A DNA stretch of 64,000 nucleotides from Bacillus sp. CH30_1T (GTDB lineage Bacteria; Bacillota; Bacilli; Bacillales; Bacillaceae_B). The notes under the pieces are model-generated. The model ran no database searches and was not told the DNA's origin. It worked only from the letters and a program-made list of their open reading frames with translations. The position numbers and the translations under genes were made by a program. Location of the stretch: assembly GCF_008364765.1 (NCBI RefSeq), contig NZ_VTUY01000010.1, positions 62,001-126,000 of the forward strand, read 5' to 3'. Positions 28,778-37,090 of the stretch are shown one piece after another (position 1 is the first letter of the stretch; each line of letters opens with the position of its first letter).

Positions 28778-29239
28778 CTACTTATTCGCTTCTTTCAATG
28801 CTTCGCTTTCTACCAGGTCCATGAATTCGGTGACGACTTTGTTGTTGTTTTTTTCTCCTCCCAGTTTTAATAAGACCTTTCCCAGGAAGTTCACACCTCT
28901 GTTTTCGCCTTTATAGATGAATCTGGTTTGGTAGTCGTCTATCTTATGGAGGGTGAATTCAGCTTTGATTTCAAATGCTTTGGCGAGTGTGAAACCAATT
29001 TTATTGTGTTTTTTCTCGGGGGTGTTCTCATACTCGAGGTCTTCTACAATATACGTCTCGATTCTTTTCCCTTCTTTGTATTTCTGCTGGTATGTGGACC
29101 CTACCACGCCTTCCTTTTGCTCCAGTACCTTGTTTTCAACGACGTTCGGCATTATCCGCTGAATGTTTTCAATTTCAAACAAATGCCAAATCGTTTCAAT
29201 ATTGACTGGAATGATCCGTTCTTCATGCCATTTAATCAT
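28778..29239 (-). CDS. SRPBCC (START-like) domain protein
   Basis: A 153-residue single-domain protein. It begins EERIIPVNIETIWHLFEIEN, the usual first strand and helix of SRPBCC lipid/ligand-binding proteins, and ends with the long C-terminal helix (VVTEFMDLVESEALKEA). Ligand unknown. Its start overlaps the end of a MerR-type regulator by 8 nt, so both are translated from one mRNA and the regulator may respond to the same compound. No signal peptide is present. Confidence 0.72.
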   Translation of the reverse strand: MIKWHEERIIPVNIETIWHLFEIENIQRIMPNVVENKVLEQKEGVVGSTYQQKYKEGKRIETYIVEDLEYENTPEKKHNKIGFTLAKAFEIKAEFTLHKIDDYQTRFIYKGENRGVNFLGKVLLKLGGEKNNNKVVTEFMDLVESEALKEANK

Positions 29240-29582
29240 CCTTATCCTCCCCTATTCCTATGTCAAAGAAATCATCCATTTCTTCGATCACTGATTGTAT
29301 GCGATCTATTTCAGATTCTAAATCCCTTTTCTTGGCCCGGATCAATTGTTCCAAATTCTCAAACGACTCGTCATTTACGACGGTTAACATTTCTTGAATG
29401 GAAAAGTTAAATCTCCTTAAATAGACCAATAAACGTCCCACCAGATAGGATCCATTGTCATAATAGCGATAGTTGTTTGCAGGATCGATATACACAGGTT
29501 CAAGCAATTTGATCTCTGCGTAATACCGCAGTGTTTCCTTACTCAGTCCTGTCATCTTGGAAAACTCGCTTACCTTGTACAT
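29232..29582 (-). CDS. MerR family transcriptional regulator
   Basis: A 116-residue regulator. MYKVSEFSKMTGLSKETLRYYAEIKLLEP is the MerR winged-helix motif at the N-terminus, with the NNYRYYDNGSY wing; a short coiled coil follows (residues about 70-110). The C-terminus is only a dozen residues beyond the coil and has no cysteine-type metal site, so an effector domain is lacking. A GTG at 29591 is in frame, but GAGGTGG is ideally placed for the ATG at 29582. It is the first gene of a two-gene unit with the SRPBCC protein. Confidence 0.82.
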   Translation of the reverse strand: MYKVSEFSKMTGLSKETLRYYAEIKLLEPVYIDPANNYRYYDNGSYLVGRLLVYLRRFNFSIQEMLTVVNDESFENLEQLIRAKKRDLESEIDRIQSVIEEMDDFFDIGIGEDKDD

Positions 29583-29663
29583 TCTTTCCACCTCACACCT
29601 AAATCATAAACCATGTGGTGCACCACACGGTCAATCCCTTTCTATAAAATGATTTTTTCGACC

Positions 29664-30716
29664 CTATCTTTGTAAACTGAGGTTTTCATGAATAGATACG
29701 CTTCCTTTTATAAATTTCTTCACTTCTTCGCATGCCTCTTCAATAGAAGACGCTTTTATCGTCACCTTTTGATCTCCAGGATACTGACTCGCCGTATGGT
29801 AGTATCTTGGATCATAATAGTATTCCATTAAAAGCTCTAAAATCAGCTTATAGTTCTTCTCTTTCAGCTCGTCCTCTATTTGATTGGCAATCGGGCTATG
29901 TATACGTCTCTTGATACATCGAAACGCTTCTGCAAATTCATCATGATGCTCGTGTAAACGGTATTCATTTAAAATATGATTGACTCTCTCTTTCATTGGC
30001 ATCTCAATAAAGATATGAAAACCACTCTGCTTTTTCTCTACTAAAAAGTCAGGGAGAAGCAGCTTTCCGATCCGTTTGCTTTCTGCTTCAAATAATATAA
30101 AGGGAGATTCCTGAAGCTCCATCAAGTCTTTAAGCAGAAGGGAATCAAAGGTTTTCTGATTGCTTGGTGTCAATCCGATTTGTCCAAAAATGGAACCTCG
30201 ATGGTTGGCTAACGTTTCAATATCCAGGACCGGATACCCTACATTTTGAAGCTGTTTCAGGATGGCTGTTTTGCCAATACCGGTTCCACCGTTTAACACA
30301 AAGGCTTGAGGCTTTAAATCGAATGTCTCCAGTTCATTCAATACCCAGTGACGATACGCCTTGACCCCTCCTTGAATACGGGAAGTTTTCACACCCATTA
30401 AATCCAGGAAGGTGGCAGCCGCTTTGCTACGCATCCCACCCCGCCAGCAGAAAACCACAATCTCACCATCCAGTTTTTGAAACTCTTTAATAAAATCCGG
30501 GAGCTTTCCTGAGAAGATTTCCAGACCCCGTTCCGTAGCCTTCTCTTTACTCACTTGCTTATAGAGAGTCCCGACTTCCGCTCTCTCTTCATCATTGAAG
30601 ACGGGTATGTTCATACTGCCGGAAATCGTCATCTCCCTGTATTCAGAAGGAGATCTGACATCTACGAATGTATAGTTATTGACATCACATTGATCTATCG
30701 TTATATCCTTAAACAT
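29664..30716 (-). CDS. mnmH: tRNA 2-selenouridine synthase MnmH
   Basis: A 350-residue protein with an N-terminal rhodanese domain (about 1-125; catalytic Cys in VVFCWRGGMRSKAAA) and a C-terminal P-loop domain (VLNGGTGIGKTAILKQL near 140-156). MnmH replaces sulfur with selenium, via a geranyl intermediate, at the wobble 2-thiouridine of tRNAs. GGAG lies about ten bases before the ATG at 30716; the slightly longer frame from 30737 has no better site. The selenophosphate synthetase gene selD, needed for the selenium step, is not in this window. Confidence 0.9.
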   Translation of the reverse strand: MFKDITIDQCDVNNYTFVDVRSPSEYREMTISGSMNIPVFNDEERAEVGTLYKQVSKEKATERGLEIFSGKLPDFIKEFQKLDGEIVVFCWRGGMRSKAAATFLDLMGVKTSRIQGGVKAYRHWVLNELETFDLKPQAFVLNGGTGIGKTAILKQLQNVGYPVLDIETLANHRGSIFGQIGLTPSNQKTFDSLLLKDLMELQESPFILFEAESKRIGKLLLPDFLVEKKQSGFHIFIEMPMKERVNHILNEYRLHEHHDEFAEAFRCIKRRIHSPIANQIEDELKEKNYKLILELLMEYYYDPRYYHTASQYPGDQKVTIKASSIEEACEEVKKFIKGSVSIHENLSLQR

Positions 30717-30916
30717 TTCATCAACTCTCCTCTTCACTTCTCACTCCTATTTTACCACCACTGCAACCCGATTGTTCGAAACATTCTGTAATCATTCTTT
30801 CCCTTTCTTTTGTTTTTAGAACTATTTATCTAGTCAAATCATCCTGATAAGTGATAGAATATTCAGTTTTTTCACCTCATTGGTACTATATACCATAAGA
30901 ACCCAACACCTTATAA

Positions 30917-30938
30917 TGAAATTAGAAATATTATTTCA
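30917..30938. promoter_or_regulatory. MurR-like operator candidate upstream of yngK
   Basis: TGAAAT and ATTTCA arms face each other across 10 bp, and TGAAATTAGAAATAT within it matches 11 of 15 positions of the perfect palindrome between the divergent PTS genes at 38022-38036. The distance to the yngK start is about 92 nt. Confidence 0.4.
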
Positions 30939-30977
30939 TGTTTTATTTTTATTTCATGAAGTATTATTTCAACAAAA

Positions 30978-30991
30978 TGAAAACGATTTCT
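30978..30991 (+). promoter_or_regulatory. cre-like site (CcpA) upstream of yngK
   Basis: TGAAAACGATTTCT agrees with the catabolite-responsive element TGWAANCGNTNWCA except the last base. It lies 40 nt upstream of the ATG, where CcpA would block transcription. Confidence 0.45.
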
Positions 30992-31030
30992 TTTATAAGA
31001 AATCAGGTAATGAAAGCGGGGGATTTGTTG

Positions 31031-32587
31031 ATGAAAGCAGTGAAGTACATGATCATGGCCGTCTTGTTGTTCTCGCTTGCTCTTCCTTTTTCTACAGGAA
31101 AAGCAAAAGCTTCGGAAACTCAGGCGCCAAAACATGAAATGCGTGCAGCATGGATTGCAACGGTTCAAAACATTGATGTGAAAGCCGGAATGGACAAGCA
31201 GGAGTATACCGATTGGGTTACAGAGACCCTTGACGAGCTAAAAGAGTTGAAGTTTAATACCGTCATCTATCAAGTGAAACCTACTGTAGATGCCTTCTAT
31301 CCTTCTGAACTGGCTCCCTGGTCCCAATATATTACAGGGGAACAGCAAGGAACGGACCCGGGTTATGATCCACTTCAGGTCATGATCGATGAATCTCATA
31401 AGCTCGGAATCGAGGTTCATGCATGGGTGAACCCTTACCGAATCACGATGCCAAATCAAACGATTGAGTCACTTGCAGATGATAACGTAGCCAAGCTTCA
31501 TCCTGAATGGGTGGTGAAATATGGCAAGCAATATTATTTGGATCCGGGTATACCTGAAGTCCAAGAATACTTGATTGATACAGTTGAAGAATTGGTGAGT
31601 CATTATAATATCGAAGCCGTTCACATGGACGATTATTTCTACCCTTACCGAATTGCAGGAGAAACCTTCCCAGATCAAGATACATACGAGAAATATGGCA
31701 ACACTTTTGACGATATTGAAGATTGGAGACGAAATAACGTTGATGTTCTTGTAGCTGACATCAATTCAGCCATCAAAGACATTAAAGAATGGGTTCAATT
31801 TGGGATTTCCCCATTTGGTGTATGGAGAAATATTGCTGATGATCCGACTGGAAGTGATACACAAGCGGGACAAACGAATTATGACGATCTATATGCAGAC
31901 ACACGTCAATGGATCAAGGATGGGAGCATTGACTATATTACCCCTCAAATCTATTGGTCCAGGAATCTGGCTGTTGCCAACTACTCCGTTCTATTAGATT
32001 GGTGGAGTCAGGAAGTGAATGAGTATGCCTACGATCATCCGGTTAATCTTTATATCGGGATGGCTGACTATAAAGTGGGAGACAACTTTGACCAGGAATG
32101 GTTCAATCCTTACGAGCTGCCTGAACAAATAATAGACAACCGTGAAAATGGAACGGCACTTGGGCAAATGCATTTCTCACTCAAACAAATATTTGAAAAC
32201 CCACTTGGTTACGCCGATATTATACGAAACGAGGTTTACACCGAGCCAGCTTTAACCCCTGCCACTCAGTGGAACAATGAAATGCTTCCAAAGAAACCGA
32301 ACAAGGTGAAAGCGGATAAACATAAAGAAGGTATCACGATAAAGATAGATGATAAAAAGCACACCGATGCCAGAAAATATGTCATCTATCGCTTTGAAGG
32401 CGTGAAAGAAGGAGATTACGAGAATCCAGCTAACATTTTGGATGTCGTGTATTCTCAAGAAGGGCTTACAACATATGAAGATACTTCAGCTGAAGAAGGT
32501 GGAATGTACACATATGGAGTTACGTCCGTTTCTCCGACAGGTGTGGAAAGTAAGAATGCCAAAACAGTACGAGTAAGAGTACGATAA
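31031..32587 (+). CDS. yngK: Secreted family-10-like glycoside hydrolase (YngK/DigH type, GHL10)
   Basis: A 518-residue exported protein. The signal peptide is MKAVKYMIMAVLLFSLALPF with cleavage after AKA; a TIM-barrel follows (MRAAWIATVQNIDV, HAWVNPYR, HMDDYFYPYR, YITPQIYWSR), as in YngK and DigH. DigH of E. coli cleaves peptide-free peptidoglycan glycan strands, so a cell-wall glycan substrate is likely. The last 100 residues look like a fibronectin III-type domain (RKYVIYRFEGV...YTYGVTSVSPTGVES). GGGGGA lies 7-8 nt before the ATG at 31031; the frame opens earlier but that part is not signal-like. Upstream lie MurR-like and cre-like sites. Confidence 0.85.
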   Translation: MKAVKYMIMAVLLFSLALPFSTGKAKASETQAPKHEMRAAWIATVQNIDVKAGMDKQEYTDWVTETLDELKELKFNTVIYQVKPTVDAFYPSELAPWSQYITGEQQGTDPGYDPLQVMIDESHKLGIEVHAWVNPYRITMPNQTIESLADDNVAKLHPEWVVKYGKQYYLDPGIPEVQEYLIDTVEELVSHYNIEAVHMDDYFYPYRIAGETFPDQDTYEKYGNTFDDIEDWRRNNVDVLVADINSAIKDIKEWVQFGISPFGVWRNIADDPTGSDTQAGQTNYDDLYADTRQWIKDGSIDYITPQIYWSRNLAVANYSVLLDWWSQEVNEYAYDHPVNLYIGMADYKVGDNFDQEWFNPYELPEQIIDNRENGTALGQMHFSLKQIFENPLGYADIIRNEVYTEPALTPATQWNNEMLPKKPNKVKADKHKEGITIKIDDKKHTDARKYVIYRFEGVKEGDYENPANILDVVYSQEGLTTYEDTSAEEGGMYTYGVTSVSPTGVESKNAKTVRVRVR

Positions 32588-32591
32588 TGAT

Positions 32592-32630
32592 AGAAAGAGA
32601 GTTTCTCCGCTATGGAGAAACTCTCTTTCT
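32592..32630. terminator. Bidirectional terminator between yngK and the cysteine dioxygenase gene
   Basis: AGAAAGAGAGTTTCTCC and GGAGAAACTCTCTTTCT form a 17-bp perfect stem with a 5-nt loop, shared by the convergent genes. Confidence 0.8.
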
Positions 32631-33180
32631 ACTTCAACTGCATTTCCTTTACCTTTTGCCTGATATGATCCGGCCACCATGCCCCGCATTCTTCCGATAC
32701 CACACAGGCAGCACATTTTTCCAAGTCGTACACCATCATACCCTGAATGGGCGGGGAATAGAGATGGAGGGTCACCAGGTCTTCCCCTCTCCCCTTCTTC
32801 ATTTTGTGAACACCTTTTTTCGGTGCAAAATAGAAAGAACCTTCCCTATATTCGCGATCAAATATCTCCTGTGGAAACTGGTTCTCTTTTACTTCAAAGA
32901 TTGTATTGACTGAAGTCCCGCTCAGAACTTGGATCCATCCCTTTGAGTCCCCATGATCATGTGGAGCACATTCCATGTCGGACCAATTCATCACGAGGAG
33001 CTCTGCTACTTCATTTTGATAAAGGAGCTTTCGATAATATGGCTTACCTTCCGGAGAAAGTAAGTAAGGCTGTATATCATCGAGACTCATTTGCAAAGAC
33101 TGCAAGACTTCTTTAAGTTCTTTCGTGGAAGGGCTAGTCAATTCATCTAGTCTATCCTTTATCCGTTCCCTTAAGGTCAC
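32629..33180 (-). CDS. yubC: Cysteine dioxygenase-type cupin (YubC-like)
   Basis: A 183-residue cupin. The iron ligands appear as PHDHGDSKGWIQVLSG (two His) and the later GVHKMKKG His; the fold oxidises L-cysteine to cysteine sulfinate using O2. Three Cys close to the C-terminus (KCAACVVSEECG) are an added feature of this protein. The frame extends to 33381 but GGAGG lies 7 nt before a GTG at 33180, where homologues start, so I chose GTG. A 39-codon membrane peptide frame ends 17 nt upstream on the same strand. Confidence 0.82.
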   Translation of the reverse strand: MTLRERIKDRLDELTSPSTKELKEVLQSLQMSLDDIQPYLLSPEGKPYYRKLLYQNEVAELLVMNWSDMECAPHDHGDSKGWIQVLSGTSVNTIFEVKENQFPQEIFDREYREGSFYFAPKKGVHKMKKGRGEDLVTLHLYSPPIQGMMVYDLEKCAACVVSEECGAWWPDHIRQKVKEMQLK

Positions 33181-33197
33181 CGCGATTCCTCCATGTG

Positions 33198-33317
33198 TTA
33201 TCGTTTCCTCCATAGAAACCGATGGAAAACAGAAATCATCTGGCCATTTACAACCACAACTCCTATTATAATTATGACTCCACCCAGTATTGTTATGAAG
33301 AAAATTTTCTCGTGCAA
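33198..33317 (-). CDS. Possible 39-residue membrane peptide upstream of yubC
   Basis: A TTG-initiated frame preceded by GGGGGTTGGAA encodes a single hydrophobic helix (IFFITILGGVIIIIGVVVV) and a basic C-terminus (FHRFLWRKR), the orientation of a small single-pass protein. It overlaps the non-coding 5' extension of the yubC frame and its stop lies 17 nt before the yubC GTG. No homologue is recognised. Confidence 0.4.
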   Translation of the reverse strand: MHEKIFFITILGGVIIIIGVVVVNGQMISVFHRFLWRKR

Positions 33318-33349
33318 TTCCAACCCCCATTCTCCTCGCAAATCCACGA

Positions 33350-33380
33350 AAAAAAGTGTCCCAAATCAACATTTGAGACA
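33350..33380 (-). terminator. Terminator of the GH4 / PTS operon
   Basis: On the minus strand GTGTCTCAAAT and ATTTGGGACAC pair around GTTG and are followed by seven Ts, right after the GH4 gene. Confidence 0.85.
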
Positions 33381-33390
33381 CTCTCCTGCC

Positions 33391-34722
33391 TTAACTATGG
33401 CTTAATCGTTTACAAAACTGCGGTAAATACTCTCTATGTACCTCAAGCATTTCATCCAGCAGTAGCTTCGCCTTCACATCACTCGTCACCAACGGATTGA
33501 TCGACATGGCAAGCAACGCTTTCTCATAGGACCCTGTTACTGATGCTTCAGCAGCAACACGTTCAAAAGATTTAATTTGATGAACAAGTCCACTCACAGC
33601 CACCGGCAGATCACCGACTGCAATCGGCTTAGGACCAGACTTGGTAACGACGCAGTTCACTTCTACAGCAGATCTCCGTGGTAAATCGCTAATTGCACCG
33701 TCGTTCTGGACATTCAGCGTTTGAATGTCTCCACGGTCATTATAAATGGATGAGATGAGATTACAAGCCGCATCGCTGTAATAAGCCCCTCCCCTTTGTT
33801 CGAGTTGTGGAGGCTTGATATCAAGGTTTTCATCCTTGTAAAGTTCGAAAAGCTCATTTTCTAATTGCTGAACTACTTCTGCCCTGGTGGTCCCCGTCTT
33901 GAATTCTTCTAGCTGCTTTTCTAAAATATCACTCGTTTTATAAAAATAACGGTGATAAGGACATGGAATGATTGAAAGACTCTTGATGAATTCCGGTTCC
34001 CATGGGAGCGGCGCAATATTCCTCATGCTGACTTGCTTATCAGGATTGCTCATAATGTCCAGAACGTCCCCTAAAACAGACTCACCGTCCACCCAAACGT
34101 CCAATCCGTAAACCATATGATTCAATCCTGCGAAATCGATATGAAGTCGTTCTACCTCCACATCTAGAAGCTTGGCCAATGTCATTCTTGTATTAATAGG
34201 AAGATTACATACGCCGACAACCTTAGGATGGGAGCCGTAGCGCAGTAAAGCCTCTGTCACCATGCCTGCTGGATTGGTAAAGTTGATCAACCAGGCGTCT
34301 GGGCAAAGCTCCTGCATTTCATCAGCGATTTCAAGTAGAACAGGAATCGTCCTCATTCCCTTGAACAATCCCCCGGCCCCATTCGTTTCCTGGCCGATCA
34401 TCCCGTACTTGATCGGAAGCCTCTCATCTTGAATTCTCGCTTTTAGCTGTCCGACTCTCATTTGAGTCGTGACAAAATCAGCATCTACTAACGCCTCTTT
34501 CCGATCCAGTGTAAGGTGAATTTCCATGGGAACCCCAGCTTTTTCTACCATTCTCTTCGCTAAATTCCCGATGATAGTAAGTTTTTCTTTCCCTGCTTCA
34601 ATATCCACCAGCCACAGCTCACTCACTGGAAGCTCATCATAACGCTTGATCAACCCTTCAACAAACTCGGGAGTATAGCTTGACCCCCCGCCGATCGTAA
34701 CGACCTTGATTCCGTTCTTCAT
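33391..34722 (-). CDS. Glycoside hydrolase family 4 phosphoglycosidase
   Basis: A 443-residue NAD+- and Mn-dependent GH4 enzyme. The N-terminal Rossmann motif is KVVTIGGGSSYTPEFVEG; INFTNPAGMVTEA, the metal-binding Cys in VGVCNLPIN and the His in AGLNHMVYG are all present. GH4 members of this branch are 6-phospho-beta-glucosidases, and ChbF of E. coli, which hydrolyses chitobiose-6-phosphate, belongs here. It would cleave a disaccharide phosphate brought in by the PTS encoded upstream. GAGGAGG precedes the ATG at 34722. It is the last gene of the murR-EIIB-EIIC-membrane protein-GH4 unit. Confidence 0.85.
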   Translation of the reverse strand: MKNGIKVVTIGGGSSYTPEFVEGLIKRYDELPVSELWLVDIEAGKEKLTIIGNLAKRMVEKAGVPMEIHLTLDRKEALVDADFVTTQMRVGQLKARIQDERLPIKYGMIGQETNGAGGLFKGMRTIPVLLEIADEMQELCPDAWLINFTNPAGMVTEALLRYGSHPKVVGVCNLPINTRMTLAKLLDVEVERLHIDFAGLNHMVYGLDVWVDGESVLGDVLDIMSNPDKQVSMRNIAPLPWEPEFIKSLSIIPCPYHRYFYKTSDILEKQLEEFKTGTTRAEVVQQLENELFELYKDENLDIKPPQLEQRGGAYYSDAACNLISSIYNDRGDIQTLNVQNDGAISDLPRRSAVEVNCVVTKSGPKPIAVGDLPVAVSGLVHQIKSFERVAAEASVTGSYEKALLAMSINPLVTSDVKAKLLLDEMLEVHREYLPQFCKRLSHS

Positions 34723-34741
34723 TGTGAATGCCTCCTCGAGA

Positions 34742-35032
34742 TTACTTGGCAACAAAGGCCAGAATAAAGCTTATTAAGAAACTGACAACCACTGCTAATA
34801 AAACGCGCTTCTTTTTAACGGAAGCATCTTCAACCGGACCTTCAATTTTCAAAAGAACAAATGAGAGTCCAATCGAAGCCGAAATCCCCGTTGCCAAAAA
34901 TACGCTCCAATCCTTTGCGAGTCCCGCACTCATCAAAGGCTTGGAAAGAAGTAAAAGTCCAATGGATACGGAGATTAGAAGAACAAACACACTTCTAAAA
35001 CCGATTCGCTTCGGGACAACCGTTTCTGTCAT
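34742..35032 (-). CDS. Small membrane protein in the PTS operon
   Basis: A 96-residue protein with three predicted helices (SVFVLLISVSIGLLLL, WSVFLATGISASIGLSFVLL, LLAVVVSFLISFILAF) and no recognised domain. AGGAG lies 8 nt before the ATG at 35032. It ends 19 nt before the GH4 start, so the two are co-translated. The tandem repeat array separates it from the EIIC gene. Its role with the sugar system is unknown. Confidence 0.7.
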   Translation of the reverse strand: MTETVVPKRIGFRSVFVLLISVSIGLLLLSKPLMSAGLAKDWSVFLATGISASIGLSFVLLKIEGPVEDASVKKKRVLLAVVVSFLISFILAFVAK

Positions 35033-35110
35033 ATAAATCACTCCTAATGCTAATGAAGAAGTGGGAATCCTAGGACCCCCACTTCTGCTTTTTGATATGA
35101 TCGTATACTG

Positions 35111-35476
35111 CTAGAGGCAAAGCCCCTCGAGGTCATAAGTCCAGCCCACCAAAAAGGCAAAGAACGCCTTTCCGGTGGACTTGCCTTATGCTTGTCGGGG
35201 CTGATCGAGCCGCCTCCGCTTTTCTTTTGTCCAGCTGCGGCGGCTAGCCCCTCGAGGTCATAAGTCCAGCCCACCAAAAAGGCAAAGAACGCCTTTCCGG
35301 TGGACTTGTCTTATGCTTGTCGGGGCTGATCGAGCCGCCTCCGCTTTTCTACTTGTCCAGCTACGGGGCTTAGAGGCTCGAGGTCATAAGCTAATCCGTC
35401 AAGAAGGTTAAACTGCAACCTTCATGCCGGCTTAGCTTATGCTTGTCGCCTCTGGGCAAAGCCCCTCCGCTTTTCT
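35111..35476. repeat. Three tandem copies of a ~125-bp structured repeat inside the PTS operon
   Basis: Copies lie at about 35111-35225 (5' end shortened), 35226-35350 and 35351-35476. Each has the constant segments TCGAGGTCATAAG and CTTATGCTTGTC and ends CCGCTTTTCT. The stems change but stay paired: AGCCCC/GGGGCT in copies 1-2 becomes AGAGGC/GCCTCT in copy 3; the outer GGCGGCT/AGCCGCC becomes GGGGCTT/AAGCCCC; the apical AAAGGC/GCCTTT becomes AAGGTT/AACCTT. Similar elements occur widely in Bacillaceae genomes. It separates EIIC from the downstream two genes. Confidence 0.85.
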
Positions 35477-36755
35477 ATGCCGCTTGTTGCTCGTTTTCTT
35501 CCATTTTTAACATTTTTTTGTCGTACATCTTTAAGAATGGGAAGTAGATTGCGAAGGAAATTCCGATATTAATCAGAACCATGACAATCGCTCTCCAGTC
35601 ACCACCCGTTGCCAGGTAAGCTCCTATCGGAGCAGGAAGTGTCCATGGCGGCATAATGTAAGTTGGTGATACTAATCCGACTGTCGTTGCCACATACGAA
35701 ATTGTTGCCGTTATTAAAGGAACCGTGATGAAAGGTATGATTAGAATCGGATTCAATACGATTGGAGCTCCAAAGATTATAGGCTCATTAATATTGAATA
35801 GACCCGGTACTAGACATGTTTTCCCCAGTGCTTTCAAGTATTTCGAACGTGCAAAGAAGACCATAGCAAGAACCAATCCAAGAGTTGCTCCTGATCCACC
35901 GATCCAAATGAACCACTGATAGAACGTTTCTGGAGCGATATGTGGAATCGGATTGCCACTGGCAACAGCATCGGCATTGTTCACAAGGAATACTTCCCAA
36001 AGTGGACGTGCCACCGTTCCTACAACGGATACACCATGAATTCCGAATGACCAGAAGAAATCTATAAGGAATACTGGAACCAATACTCCGAAAATACTGT
36101 CACCTGCTGTAACCAATGGAGCAACAGCGACACCAACTATATGATGGAGGTCGACTCCAGCTAAAACTGTGATGGATGAAACTAAAATGATAACAATCGC
36201 TACAGGAATAAGTGCTTCAAAGCTTCGTGATACAGATGCCGGTACTTGTTCAGGCATTTTGATCGTAATGTTTTTCGTTTTACAGAAACGTAAAATTTCT
36301 ACTGCCAGAATCGAGACGACCATGGCGACGAATAATCCGTGACCCCCGAGGTTGGTCATTGGCAGGACCCATCCTTCTCCGTCCATTACTTTAGGTGTGA
36401 TCGTTAATAGAAGTGCGGCTACTGAAATTTGTGCACCGGATAATGGATCCAGGTTATAGCTTTTCGAGAGGTTGTATCCTATCCCGAAGGCTATATAGAG
36501 TGACATGATAAACATGGTCAGTCGGTAGGGAATCAGGATTTCGACGATGTTGTCCGCGGCCCACTGCTTGATGTCTCCGAATACTCCGCCATCAGGAAGC
36601 GGTGGAAAAGCTAAAATCAGGAAAAATGAACCTACGATGATAAATGGCAGTGCTGAAATAACCCCATCCCGGATTGCTTGTAAATGCCTTTGTTCAGAGA
36701 GTCGGGCCATTGGACCTGACAAGTTGTTCTCTAGAAAATTCACAAACTTTTGCAT
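35475..36755 (-). CDS. PTS EIIC, lactose/cellobiose family
   Basis: A 426-residue permease subunit of the Lac/cellobiose PTS family with about ten membrane helices. Landmarks include the N-terminal LAAIRDG-like stretch LQAIRDGVISALPFIIVGSFF and the substrate-site region CLVPGLFNINEPIIFGAPIVLNP split over residues about 315-340. It forms the channel partner of the EIIB encoded 27 nt upstream and the EIIA encoded divergently. In a MurNAc locus one would expect the glucose-family MurP instead. Its stop overlaps the last bases of the structured repeat array. Confidence 0.9.
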   Translation of the reverse strand: MQKFVNFLENNLSGPMARLSEQRHLQAIRDGVISALPFIIVGSFFLILAFPPLPDGGVFGDIKQWAADNIVEILIPYRLTMFIMSLYIAFGIGYNLSKSYNLDPLSGAQISVAALLLTITPKVMDGEGWVLPMTNLGGHGLFVAMVVSILAVEILRFCKTKNITIKMPEQVPASVSRSFEALIPVAIVIILVSSITVLAGVDLHHIVGVAVAPLVTAGDSIFGVLVPVFLIDFFWSFGIHGVSVVGTVARPLWEVFLVNNADAVASGNPIPHIAPETFYQWFIWIGGSGATLGLVLAMVFFARSKYLKALGKTCLVPGLFNINEPIIFGAPIVLNPILIIPFITVPLITATISYVATTVGLVSPTYIMPPWTLPAPIGAYLATGGDWRAIVMVLINIGISFAIYFPFLKMYDKKMLKMEENEQQAA

Positions 36756-36782
36756 GTTTGTACCCCCTTGTTTCCTATTAAA

Positions 36783-37088
36783 TTAGTTGGTTAATTCTTT
36801 TACTGTTTTCAGTAAAGTAGGACCGCCAAGTGGCGTGTACGCTTGTGGAGGAATCGGACCACAAGGGACATTCGCTTCATCAGCTGCTTTCTTCACTTGG
36901 TCAAAACGGTGTCGAATCTGCGGTGCTACCATACAAACATCCCATCCCTTGGATATTTCCTCAGACACTTCACCGGTCCCGATTGCATGGACTTCCATCT
37001 CAATTCCTGCTTTGTCCCCTTCTTTTTTCAGTGCATTCACAACAATTGCGCTGGACATTCCACCTGAACATACGAATAATACTCTCAT
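36783..37088 (-). CDS. PTS EIIB, lactose/cellobiose family
   Basis: A 101-residue cytosolic EIIB. The phosphorylated cysteine is Cys7 in VLFVCSGGMSS, the P-loop-like start of the Lac/Chb EIIB fold, and the C-terminus carries the usual GPIPPQAYTPLGG. It receives phosphate from EIIA and passes it to the sugar in EIIC. It follows the regulator by 2 nt, indicating translational coupling. Confidence 0.92.
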   Translation of the reverse strand: MRVLFVCSGGMSSAIVVNALKKEGDKAGIEMEVHAIGTGEVSEEISKGWDVCMVAPQIRHRFDQVKKAADEANVPCGPIPPQAYTPLGGPTLLKTVKELTN

Positions 37089-37090
37089 TT

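Noticed and set aside
29664..30716. Selenium-utilisation gene cluster
   Set aside because: mnmH stands alone here; no selD, selA/B or Sec tRNA gene is visible in the window.
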